DNA of 64,000 nt from the NCBI RefSeq assembly GCF_000703005.1, contig NZ_JNLH01000001.1, positions 2,535,001-2,599,000 on the forward strand, read 5' to 3'. The stretch's first letter is position 1, and each line of letters starts with the position of its first letter. This document shows, piece by piece, positions 36,487 through 44,527 of this stretch. The notes beneath the pieces are model-generated. The model searched no databases. It was given only the letters and a program-made list of their open reading frames with translations, and was not told the origin of the DNA. The translations under genes and the position numbers were made by a program. Source of the DNA: Pseudobutyrivibrio ruminis HUN009. GTDB lineage: Bacteria; Bacillota; Clostridia; Lachnospirales; Lachnospiraceae.

Positions 36487-37233
36487 ATGAAGAGATTGAT
36501 TAAATCCATTGTTATATTTACATTTGTTATGGTTGCAGGACTTACATTAGGTACTGCAGAGGTTAGAGCTGAAGAGGATGGCGCATACTTCGATGGTTAT
36601 GCTGTTCATATTCAAGGTGATGGTCGTTCTAATGATGAACTAACAGCAGCGTATGAGGCTGCTTGTTCAGAACTAGCAGCACAATATGAAGCTGAGGAAA
36701 AGGCTTCACAAAGTACATCTTCATCATCTTCATCATCTTCTGCTACAAATCAGAAGACCTCATCTGCACCTAAGTATACAGATGCAGAAATTGAGGCTGC
36801 TTGGGTAGAGTCTAGCAGAACTGAGGCTACTTGTGCCAAGGATGGTGTTATTACATACAAGAACTCACTTACAGGTAAGACAAAAACTGAAGCTATTCCA
36901 GCTACAGGTGAGCACTCATATGCGTTATCTGAGCATGTAGATTCTACATGTGTCAATAATGGATACGATACTTATACTTGCAGTACATGTGGAGACGTAT
37001 ATTCAGATGAATTACCTCTTGCAGAGCACGTAAAATCAGATGCAAAGGTAACTAAAATGGCTTCTTCATTTTCAGAGGGAGAACGCAAAATTTATTGTTC
37101 TGTATGCGACGATTTAATAACAACTGAGGTAATACCTCAAACTTGCCCTATTCCATTAGCAGTTGTACTAGCATTTGGAGCAGGTGCAGTTGTCTTTATC
37201 ATTGGCGCTCTTTCGCTTATCAGAAAGAATTAA
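36487..37233 (+). CDS. Secreted, membrane-anchored Cys-containing surface protein
   Basis: A 248-residue protein with an N-terminal signal peptide (~1-28, MKRLIKSIVIFTFVMVAG), a Ser-rich linker (~75-95), a central region with cysteine pairs (ATCAKDG, STCVNNGYDTYTCSTC, YCSVC) and a C-terminal membrane span (~220-243) followed by RKN. It would be held on the outer face of the membrane. The Cys-x2-Cys patterns resemble repeats in Lachnospiraceae surface proteins. Possible roles include adhesion or blocking incoming conjugation; neither is shown by sequence. Confidence 0.75.
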   Translation: MKRLIKSIVIFTFVMVAGLTLGTAEVRAEEDGAYFDGYAVHIQGDGRSNDELTAAYEAACSELAAQYEAEEKASQSTSSSSSSSSATNQKTSSAPKYTDAEIEAAWVESSRTEATCAKDGVITYKNSLTGKTKTEAIPATGEHSYALSEHVDSTCVNNGYDTYTCSTCGDVYSDELPLAEHVKSDAKVTKMASSFSEGERKIYCSVCDDLITTEVIPQTCPIPLAVVLAFGAGAVVFIIGALSLIRKN

Positions 37234-37270
37234 TACTAATGTAAAAATAAAAGGGAAACAAAATAACTTT

Positions 37271-37305
37271 GGCACAACAGATTTAACTCTGTTGTGCCAT
37301 TTTTA
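37271..37305 (+). terminator. Terminator of the surface protein gene
   Basis: GGCACAACAGA, 6-nt loop, TCTGTTGTGCC (11-bp stem) and a T-rich tract. Confidence 0.9.
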
Positions 37306-37465
37306 TTGTCAAAAAGTCCAAATAAACATCTATAAAAATATATCTTAAATAACATCTTATTTTTTTTATTCAAAAAAATTTCCCATATTAAATATGTACC
37401 GACTTAGGTGCCGGTGATGTCAATGCTTTACGCGAAACCAATAATTATCTATGGAGGATATTATA

Positions 37466-37870
37466 TTGAAGAAAAGACAAGAAATAATCCAAACGTTTAA
37501 AGTAAAACGTACACGAAAAAGACCAGAGGTCTTGTATTACTACAACGGCTGTTGGATAGTGCCAAGCGGTGGTAATGCTGACCCATATTCAATTTCAGTT
37601 ATTAAAGCTGAGGGCAATAATGAAATTGAAGCACATTTCCTGCCTAAAGACCATTTGGTCGTAATTAATGAAAAAAGATTTAAATACGATTCTAACCTTT
37701 CAGCAATGCTAGATGTATTATTGGATTTTTCAAAGAGTAACGATTTTTCGGCAATACAAATAGCGGGGGTTTTTACGGAAGAAGCTGTAACAGACCTAAA
37801 TAACTACGGATTTTCTGTTTGCTATGCAACATCTCTAGGAGAATATGTTTGCTGCTATTTATGGCTGTAG
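37466..37870 (+). CDS. Island protein of unknown function (134 residues)
   Basis: Unrecognised soluble protein of 134 residues, basic at the start (KKRQEIIQTFKVKRTRKR) and mixed alpha/beta afterwards, with three cysteines near the end (VCYATSLGEYVCCYLWL). The start is taken as TTG at 37466, 8 nt after GGAGG; the in-frame ATG at 37451 overlaps that ribosome binding site and has none of its own. It is preceded by a leader with an ACGCGAAACC motif and followed by a region rich in stem-loops. Confidence 0.65.
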   Translation: MKKRQEIIQTFKVKRTRKRPEVLYYYNGCWIVPSGGNADPYSISVIKAEGNNEIEAHFLPKDHLVVINEKRFKYDSNLSAMLDVLLDFSKSNDFSAIQIAGVFTEEAVTDLNNYGFSVCYATSLGEYVCCYLWL

Positions 37871-37888
37871 CGCTTCAAGGGAGGAATA

Positions 37889-38153
37889 GTTCCACGCGCA
37901 ACAATAAGCGTGGAACGTAAAGGAAGGAACGTCCTTTGCTAGTTCTGAGAAATTATTCGAGGAACTAGTGGCTGTGGTAGTGAAGATCATTTTATTTACA
38001 AAAGTAAATAAAATATCTGAACGTAGGAGGACGCAGTCGCTCCTATGGCAGCTGGTCGTATGCGAACAGATGACAGCCGGTTGAGCTTGCAAGGCTCGCA
38101 TGGTACCGAAGCTTGCGAGAGAATACCAATAATTTTCTACGAAAATTTTGGTA
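37889..38153 (+). other. Multi-stem structured region, possible ncRNA and/or oriT
   Basis: In 265 nt there are at least six stem-loops: 37889-37916 (9 bp perfect), 37919-37937 (6 bp), 37939-37968 (7 bp, 16-nt loop), 37989-38014 (11 bp perfect, loop AAAA), 38024-38045 (TAGGAG-GAC-GCA-GTC-G-CTCCTA), a CTCGCA/TGCGAG stem near 38095-38119 and 38123-38153 (ATACCAA/TTGGTAT plus an A/T stem). GGCTGT (37970) could also pair with ACAGCC (38073) to enclose several of them. It lies just upstream of the relaxase gene, where an origin of transfer is expected. No ORF of quality is present. Confidence 0.5.
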
Positions 38154-38337
38154 TACCATGTAAAACCAAATGAAGCTTTATTATTTTGCATTGGAAGCAA
38201 CATTGAGATTGAGCAAGAAAAAAATTATCCAGTGGATGATTTTTGACCATTGCGAAACGCTAATGTTACGACCTTTGCAAAATTATATTGAGCTGAAATG
38301 AAGGTTTTGAAAATATAAAGAAAGGAATAAATAAAAA

Positions 38338-39000
38338 ATGCATATTGCCAAATATAAAATAACCGCTTGCGGACATATCACTAGACACTTTGAACGAAGT
38401 GCCAACAACTATAGTAATAAAAATATTGACCCTTCAAGAACACATTTGAATTATAATCTTGCCCCCAAAAGAGATTGCACTCAAATGCAATACATAAGAG
38501 ATGCACTAGAAGAAATTCCTCATTTGAAAAGGAAAGACCTTGTAGTAATGGCAGGATTAATATTGACTGTTCCAAAAAATTTAGATGCTAAGCATCACGA
38601 TGCCTTCTTTAGGAATTCATACAACTTCTTAATGAAAAGATTCTGTGGTGATTTTGAAAATCCTTAAAATGGAGTCATATCTTGTTATGTTCATTTGGAC
38701 GAAAAAACACCACATATGCACTTTGCGTTCTTACCAGTAATGAATAAAACACTGAAAAATGGGGAGACCGAGTTAAGATTCAATAGTAGAGATTTAATTA
38801 ACAGACAGCAACTTTCGACATTACATCAAGACCTTGAAAAATATCTTAACGATGAATGCGGTTTACGTTGTAAAATACTCAATGGTGCAACCAAAAGAAA
38901 CGCATATGGAAGAGCCCTAACAGTAAAAGAACTCAAACAACTGTCTCCTAGTAGGGAGTATACACGAGAATATGGTAGAGCAATCGGAGGTAGATGGTAA
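38338..39000 (+). pseudogene. MobV (Pre/Mob) relaxase broken by an in-frame stop
   Basis: Codons 1-109 read MHIAKYKITACGHITRHFER and then NYSNKNIDPSRTHLNYNL, typical of the MobV/Pre N-terminus. A TAA at 38665-38667 follows ENP. The same frame then continues through VHLDEKTPHMHFAF, the metal-binding HxDExTPHxH catalytic motif (residue ~117), to a stop at 39000. The 220-codon total covers just the relaxase domain; MobV proteins usually have a longer C-terminus. One base change would restore the protein, so it is recent decay, an assembly error or suppressed readthrough. The relaxase would nick oriT to start transfer of the element. Confidence 0.85.
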
Positions 39001-40451
39001 TGTTAGACTTTGTAAAATATATACATGAATATGCCATTGATAATCCGTCATTAGCCCTCTTAATCGTAATTGCGTTGGTAATATATCTTTATAGTGAACT
39101 ATATTTATCAAAGCAAGGAAAACCCGGTCAAAACAAACGCTCAAATCCTTTGTATAAGGAATTGAAAGTAGCTGATAAAAACGAGGCTAGTGGAATAATC
39201 TTTGGATTAATGCCAAAAGGTTCTAAGAAAAGTAATAAGGTCTTATATTCCCCTAGTGAGGCGTCGGGACATTGTCTTGTCGTTGGGGGAACAGGACTAG
39301 GCAAGACTAGCTCGATACTCGTGCCCACAATTAATAGCTGGAATAAAAAAAATCCGAAGAATACATGTTTAGTCATTGATATATCCGGTGACATTAGTAG
39401 AGATAGCACCATAGGTAATAGAATCATCTATGAACCAGTTAGACTGAAAGATTCAGATGACAGAACAATAACTGAACGCACTAGAACACCTTATAATATA
39501 TTTGGGTGTATCGATATACAAAAGACAGTCGAGGAAAAAGAAAAGGCTCTAGCACTGCTTGCACACTTAATAATGCCGGATGACCCAAATGCTAGTGAAG
39601 CAGGTGCATATTACAATGAGGAAGGTCGAAAAATGCTGACAGCAAGCCTTACCGCCTTTTACTTTAAAGGCATGGATTTTGTGGAAATTTGTGAAGAAAT
39701 CGTATCAAGTAGTTGGAGAAATCTCCTCAATAATATAGATAGCACTAGAAATCATACTGCTATCACATTGATTAATTCATTTGAAGGCGTAGATGAGCGC
39801 TTTACGTCAAGCGCAAAGCAAGCATGTGATAAAAAACTTTCTCTGTTTGTAACAGATAAAGAAGTAAGAGAATCTATAAGAAGACCTAAAGATGGAGAAA
39901 TAGCATTTGAACCGTCAGTAATTGAATACAAAAACTGCTTTGTGCGAATACCTGATGAGCAGCTTGAATACTTAGCACCTCTCACACAAATACTAACAGC
40001 ACAATGTCTTGATTATTTCAAATCCCGTTCACTAAAGGCTGACCACCAAATCCTCCTATGTCTTGATGAGATGGCATCCCTTGGTATCATAGACGTGTTG
40101 CCCGGATTGCGTAAGTATCGTAAAAGAAAAGTCTCAATACTATGTTTAACGCAAGGGCTTGTAGATTTGGATTTAACCTACTCAGAAAAAAATAGAAAAG
40201 CACAGATGTCAAACTTCCGTTTCAAGGTTATTTTGGACTCAGCTGAACCTGACGAACAAGAATATTGGGCTAGGTTAATTGGTTATGATACGCAAATAAA
40301 TCTAAGTCAAACAGGTAATAGTGTGACTCAAACAGAAAAACGAGAATATCTTGTAGAACCTAGCGAGTTTGCAAATCTAGGAAATAAACTAATAGTCATA
40401 TATCCAGGTGGCTACAGAAAACTGTACAAGAACTTCTGGTTCAAACAATAA
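39000..40451 (+). CDS. VirD4/TraG-type coupling protein
   Basis: About 483 residues. An N-terminal membrane span (SLALLIVIALVIYLYSELYL, about residues 18-37) is followed by a conjugative coupling ATPase: Walker A GGTGLGKTSS (~95-104), VIDISGDISRDS, and Walker B LLCLDEMASLG (~350). It would dock a relaxosome to a type IV secretion channel. No channel genes are on the island, so it would use a helper conjugative system. ATG at 39000 lies 9 nt after GGAGG and overlaps the relaxase stop codon; an ATG at 38994 is in frame. Confidence 0.9.
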   Translation: MLDFVKYIHEYAIDNPSLALLIVIALVIYLYSELYLSKQGKPGQNKRSNPLYKELKVADKNEASGIIFGLMPKGSKKSNKVLYSPSEASGHCLVVGGTGLGKTSSILVPTINSWNKKNPKNTCLVIDISGDISRDSTIGNRIIYEPVRLKDSDDRTITERTRTPYNIFGCIDIQKTVEEKEKALALLAHLIMPDDPNASEAGAYYNEEGRKMLTASLTAFYFKGMDFVEICEEIVSSSWRNLLNNIDSTRNHTAITLINSFEGVDERFTSSAKQACDKKLSLFVTDKEVRESIRRPKDGEIAFEPSVIEYKNCFVRIPDEQLEYLAPLTQILTAQCLDYFKSRSLKADHQILLCLDEMASLGIIDVLPGLRKYRKRKVSILCLTQGLVDLDLTYSEKNRKAQMSNFRFKVILDSAEPDEQEYWARLIGYDTQINLSQTGNSVTQTEKREYLVEPSEFANLGNKLIVIYPGGYRKLYKNFWFKQ

Positions 40452-40453
40452 TA

Positions 40454-40475
40454 AAAGCTCCGCAAGGGGCTTTTT
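40454..40475 (+). terminator. Terminator of the mobilisation genes
   Basis: AAAGCTCC, loop GCAA, GGGGCTTT followed by TT, directly behind the coupling protein stop codon. Confidence 0.85.
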
Positions 40476-40538
40476 CTATTTTCAACAAACTTTCAAAAAT
40501 CTTTTCAAATCTGGTGGTAAGATAACTATCGTTGATGA

Positions 40539-40550
40539 ATAAGTACTTAT
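40539..40550. promoter_or_regulatory. Palindrome upstream of integrase
   Basis: ATAAGTACTTAT is a perfect 12-bp palindrome flanked by TGAT/ATCA half sites, 56 bp before the integrase ATG. It could be an operator controlling integrase expression or an excisionase-type site. Confidence 0.4.
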
Positions 40551-40606
40551 CAAATCATAAAAATGTAGCAATAGCAAAATTAGATTAATATCAAAGGAAT
40601 AAAAGT

Positions 40607-41929
40607 ATGAACAAGATATTCAAATTTAGTAATGAACTAAGAAGAATGATTAATAATCAAAAAGATTACCAATTAAACCTAGAAAATGAATATAAATGTG
40701 GTATCATTTCAGTTGCCGACATGCAAAAAGAAATAGAAATGAGTAAAACAAAAGAACTTGCTCTAAAGCGTAAGCTTGTCGCACAAGTACATATAAAAGC
40801 AAATGGAACACCTAAGAGTATTCGTTATGAAGCATCACGAGACCTTTGGGTAACTAAAATTAGTGGAGATATTCGTCTACACGCCAGAACTGAAGAATTA
40901 TTAATTGATAAGATTCTTGATTATTACGATTGCTATGTCGTAGCTAATACGCTAGAACACATCTTTGAACTGGCAATTGAAACCAAAGAAAAGACAGATA
41001 ATTGTAGTCCTCTCACTATAAAAAGATTACGTCAGGAATATAATCACTTTATTAGTGATGAATTTGGGAAAAGGGATATTAAATCAATCTCCAAAGATGA
41101 TTTGAAAGCATACACTAATGAAATGTTAGAACGCTTAAATCCTACTCCAAAAGCTTTCCTAAAATACAAAGGCGTATTAAATCTTATATGGAGATATGCT
41201 GTCGAATATGGGTATGTACAAGTAGATATTGTTAAGGGGATATCTAATCAACAGTTTCGCTCTAAATGCGATAATTCAAAGCCAAAAAGCAAAGAGAAAA
41301 TACTTTCTCGTGATGACATACTAAGAATCCAAAACGAGATATATCGCAGGATGCAATTTGCTCGTTATAATGGATATTTTATCTATGGATTTATGATTCT
41401 TTTAGCCATAGAAACTGGTATGCGTGCCGCTGAATTATGTTCACTCAAGTGGGCTGATATATTAGATAACCGTATGATACATATCCATTCTCAGCAACTT
41501 TCAAACCGTGAAACTGGTAACAGAATTGTGTACTATGTGCCATGGACTAAAGATGAAAAGGGAATATCTCAAGGAGGAAGATATTATCCCATCACAGACA
41601 AGATAGCAAAAATATTATTGAATTTAAAAACTCTTCAAGAAGAAAAACATATAGCTTCAGAATATGTTTTCTGTGACGTAAATGGTGATTGGATTACAGT
41701 AGGAGCATACCAAACATGCCTACGAAGATTAATGAGAAGTATGGGATTTTCAATCACTAGAAATCATGCATTTAGAATGAGCTTAAATTCTAATGAGTTT
41801 ATTCCGAAAGGAATCCCAGTGACAGATAGGGCTCGCCTACTCGGTCACAGTGTGGAAACTAATCTAAGACATTATTCATATGCAAGAATAAATGTAGATG
41901 ATGAGATTAGAACACTATTAAACGGCTAG
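40607..41929 (+). CDS. Tyrosine recombinase integrase of the island
   Basis: A 440-residue site-specific recombinase. An N-terminal arm-binding and SAM-like core-binding region (~130-225) is followed by the catalytic domain with Arg in GMRAAEL (~273), HAFR (His ~387, Arg ~390), GHS (~413) and the nucleophile Tyr in RHYSY (~424). It excises and integrates the element between attL and attR; attR lies 94 bp downstream in the tRNA-Leu gene. AAAGGAA precedes the ATG. Confidence 0.95.
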   Translation: MNKIFKFSNELRRMINNQKDYQLNLENEYKCGIISVADMQKEIEMSKTKELALKRKLVAQVHIKANGTPKSIRYEASRDLWVTKISGDIRLHARTEELLIDKILDYYDCYVVANTLEHIFELAIETKEKTDNCSPLTIKRLRQEYNHFISDEFGKRDIKSISKDDLKAYTNEMLERLNPTPKAFLKYKGVLNLIWRYAVEYGYVQVDIVKGISNQQFRSKCDNSKPKSKEKILSRDDILRIQNEIYRRMQFARYNGYFIYGFMILLAIETGMRAAELCSLKWADILDNRMIHIHSQQLSNRETGNRIVYYVPWTKDEKGISQGGRYYPITDKIAKILLNLKTLQEEKHIASEYVFCDVNGDWITVGAYQTCLRRLMRSMGFSITRNHAFRMSLNSNEFIPKGIPVTDRARLLGHSVETNLRHYSYARINVDDEIRTLLNG

Positions 41930-42022
41930 GTTGTCCCTAGTTGTCCGAATTATTAAGTGTGCAGACAAAAAAATAAAGCCCAGAAGCATTGAATTTTCAA
42001 TGTTTCTAGGCTCTACAAACCA

Positions 42023-42043
42023 ATGCGGAAGGCGGGACTTGAA
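42023..42043. other. attR of the integrated element (21-bp core)
   Basis: Identical to 34140-34160. It lies in the 3' end of the intact tRNA-Leu gene, whose integrity the element preserves on this side. Confidence 0.93.
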
Positions 42044-42108
42044 CCCGCACGCTCGCAATGAGCACAAGATCCTTAGTCTTGCTCGTCTGCCAGTTCCGAC
42101 ACTTCCGC
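42024..42108 (-). tRNA. tRNA-Leu (anticodon AAG)
   Basis: An 85-nt class II tRNA with a 7-bp acceptor stem (GCGGAAG/CTTCCGC), a long variable arm and T-arm GGTTCAAGTCCC. The anticodon stem CAAGA/TCTTG holds loop CTAAGGA, giving anticodon AAG. No CCA is encoded. Position 34 A must be converted to inosine by TadA to read CUU, CUC and CUA efficiently. It is the integration site of the island. An identical gene is at 46472-46556. Confidence 0.93.
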
Positions 42109-42138
42109 ACATCAGTACTTGTTCCTGACGACTTGATT

Positions 42139-42167
42139 ATAATAGCATCGCATTCCTAAATAGTCAA
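42139..42167 (-). promoter_or_regulatory. Promoter of tRNA-Leu(AAG)
   Basis: TTGACT (42167-42162), 17-bp spacer, TATTAT (42144-42139) on the minus strand, 30 bp before the tRNA 5' end. Confidence 0.75.
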
Positions 42168-42239
42168 CGCTTTTTTGCAAATTAAAGTGTCTAACTTTAA
42201 CGTGCTAAATCTGAAAATTCTGCACATTTATTTTGTGTA

Positions 42240-43088
42240 TTATTCCACACCGTGAGAAAGTAAATATTCATGCCATGGTTCATAGCACGCTCCCTTTAAA
42301 TGAACACCATCTGTTGTGGTCTCCGCATCAAGATTACCTTCCTCGTCATCTACCGCTTCGTTAATATTTAAATAGAAAATGTTTTGCTTATCTTCTAATG
42401 ATTTAATAGCATCATTTCTGAGATTGATATTAGTATTGTTGTATAGCTCATCTGTTTCATTTTTCTCTTTTGAAACATGCATGATGCTATTAATAAATAT
42501 ATAAGCATTTGGCTCTGCTGCCTGAATCTGGTTGATTACGTCCTGATAGGCTTGCCTGAAATCATTTTCATCTCCTCTTCCAAGCTCGTTTATGCCAACC
42601 ATTATATATACTTTTGAAAAGTGATTAGTTTCTAAAGCCTCAGCTAAACTAATTTCATCACCATCCTCAGTTTCTATCCATTTATCATCCCTGATGTTAT
42701 ATATAGAGAGGGATTTCTTAGCATAAAAGGTAGCTCTAGCATCAATGTCCTGACAATACTGAGAAAGACCAACCATTCGTGAATCGCCTATAAACAAAGC
42801 ATCATCAAAATAGCTATCATCTACAGATATATATTTTTTTGTCTTGCTAGACTTTACATTTGTTTTTTTAGTTGCTTTTGTCGACTGCTTTTCTTCATTT
42901 ACTTCTATTTTTGACCATGGATAGATGCCATTTGATGCAGCCTGCATAACGGCACCTATAGAAGTTGTTTTATAAGGATTTGAATAATACTTCGTATATA
43001 CGGTACCCCTAAAAACAACTCCAACTACAGCAATCGCAATAGAACTTATAATTGTAAGCAGTAACAATAAAATACTGTTTATTTTCAT
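42240..43088 (-). CDS. SGNH/GDSL-family hydrolase, membrane-anchored
   Basis: A 282-residue protein. A signal anchor (~1-28) and a Lys/Thr-rich linker precede a SGNH hydrolase domain: block I FIGDSRMVGLS (Ser ~100), NELGRGD block, and block V DGVHL near the C-terminus. It is likely an extracellular esterase or O-acyltransferase. It is directly behind a MBOAT gene on the same strand, the usual pairing for surface polysaccharide O-acetylation, with the SGNH protein as the periplasmic/extracellular acetyl acceptor enzyme. Confidence 0.85.
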   Translation of the reverse strand: MKINSILLLLLTIISSIAIAVVGVVFRGTVYTKYYSNPYKTTSIGAVMQAASNGIYPWSKIEVNEEKQSTKATKKTNVKSSKTKKYISVDDSYFDDALFIGDSRMVGLSQYCQDIDARATFYAKKSLSIYNIRDDKWIETEDGDEISLAEALETNHFSKVYIMVGINELGRGDENDFRQAYQDVINQIQAAEPNAYIFINSIMHVSKEKNETDELYNNTNINLRNDAIKSLEDKQNIFYLNINEAVDDEEGNLDAETTTDGVHLKGACYEPWHEYLLSHGVE

Positions 43089-43096
43089 ATCTTCAC

Positions 43097-44461
43097 CTAG
43101 AATCTTAAATACATAAATGGATTGCCTGCAGAATTAGACAAACTAAAAATGCTTATCCAAAACATTGCAAATATCACTAAAATCGTAAATACGTTATTTT
43201 TATGTTTTTTATAGAAACCTGTTAATGCTGGAATAGTGAAAATAATAGCCAATACTAAATATATCCAATAATCCTCAAGCATGTACAAATAATCATTACT
43301 ATTAACTGCAACAGAAATATCTATAACTGGGAAAAGTCTTAACATATATAGTCTAAGATACTTCATAGAATGAATAGCAAACACAACCCATGTAATAGGA
43401 ATGATTACCATAACGTTAATACGCCCTACCACCATAAATAGCTTTTCAAATCTGCTCAGAATAAACTTCTCAATTGTAATAATCAAAAATATTATTCCAG
43501 CCCATATCCAGAAATTATATGTTTGACCATGCCAAAGACCAGTCAAAATCCAGACTACTAATAAATTGAAAACAGTACGTATCTTTCCCTTGCGATTTCC
43601 TCCCAGAGGAAAATATACGTAATCTCTGAACCACGAACCTAGTGTGCTGTGCCAATTTCTATAAAACTCAGAGATAGACTTTGAAAAATATGGCTGATCA
43701 AAGTTTCTAATAAAAGGAAATCCCAACATCACTCCAAGGCCAGCTGCCATAAGTGAATATCCCCAAAAATCAAAATATAACTCAAAAGAGAAAGTGTATG
43801 CACCAAGCCACGCTAGAGGCGTTGAAATGCTTTCATATCCGATAGTTTTCATATCATTCCAAAGAACAGAAAGATGATCTGCAATCATCACCTTCATAAA
43901 CAATCCAATGGCAAAATACTTAAGTCCATCTTCTATTTGCAAAAGAATACTGCAAAAGTTTTCTTTCTTTGTTTTATCATTCTTTTTCCAAAAATCATTT
44001 TTTTCAACATAGTCGTATCTGGCAATAGGACCTGATGTAATCTGTGGAAACATAAAGAAATAGTTGGCCATGCTTATTAGCTCAACCTTTTGAATCTTAC
44101 CTTTATATAAATCTGCCAGGTAAGATATCATTTTGAAAATGTAGTAGCTAACGCCAAGAGGAATAACTATATTTAAACCAAATGAAGATGCTCCCTTGAA
44201 AAAGCACAGACATGAACAGTTTATAATAACACCGATTGCAAGTATAACCTTTGATTTTTTCTTGGATAGAAATTTAGCCAGAATATAATTAATCAGTGTA
44301 GCCGCTGAAATTACAGCAATATACACCGGCTCATTAATATAGTAAAATCCTATACTTGCAACCAATAAAAGCCATGCACGACAATTGCATGGCAAAATAT
44401 AATATATAATCAAAAAGATTGGTACCAATCTAAAAATAAAAATCAAATCAAAAAAGGTCAT
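43097..44461 (-). CDS. MBOAT-family O-acyltransferase (AlgI/DltB-like)
   Basis: A 454-residue multi-span membrane protein. The MBOAT signature is clear: EFYRNWHSTLGSWFRDYVYF, PLGGNR and the catalytic-type His in TGLWHGQTYNFWIW (~315). Members pass acetyl groups from cytoplasmic acetyl-CoA across the membrane for addition to polysaccharides or teichoic acids. It lies eight bases ahead of the SGNH hydrolase gene. Which polymer is modified is unknown. Confidence 0.92.
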   Translation of the reverse strand: MTFFDLIFIFRLVPIFLIIYYILPCNCRAWLLLVASIGFYYINEPVYIAVISAATLINYILAKFLSKKKSKVILAIGVIINCSCLCFFKGASSFGLNIVIPLGVSYYIFKMISYLADLYKGKIQKVELISMANYFFMFPQITSGPIARYDYVEKNDFWKKNDKTKKENFCSILLQIEDGLKYFAIGLFMKVMIADHLSVLWNDMKTIGYESISTPLAWLGAYTFSFELYFDFWGYSLMAAGLGVMLGFPFIRNFDQPYFSKSISEFYRNWHSTLGSWFRDYVYFPLGGNRKGKIRTVFNLLVVWILTGLWHGQTYNFWIWAGIIFLIITIEKFILSRFEKLFMVVGRINVMVIIPITWVVFAIHSMKYLRLYMLRLFPVIDISVAVNSNDYLYMLEDYWIYLVLAIIFTIPALTGFYKKHKNNVFTILVIFAMFWISIFSLSNSAGNPFMYLRF

Positions 44462-44527
44462 TGTATTCTCCCAAAGTTTCCTTCGTATTTAGTATACAAT
44501 AACCCTTTTATTTTTTCTTCTATAAAT

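Noticed and set aside
37383..37450. Leader with ACCGACTTAGGTGCCGGT as a known riboswitch
   Set aside because: It forms a short stem, but I could not match the conserved core of any riboswitch class I know.
41918..42128. Short frames with the peptide GTGRRARLRILCSLRACGFK on both tRNA-Leu loci
   Set aside because: They are translations of the tRNA gene itself and recur at 46342-46623 for the same reason.
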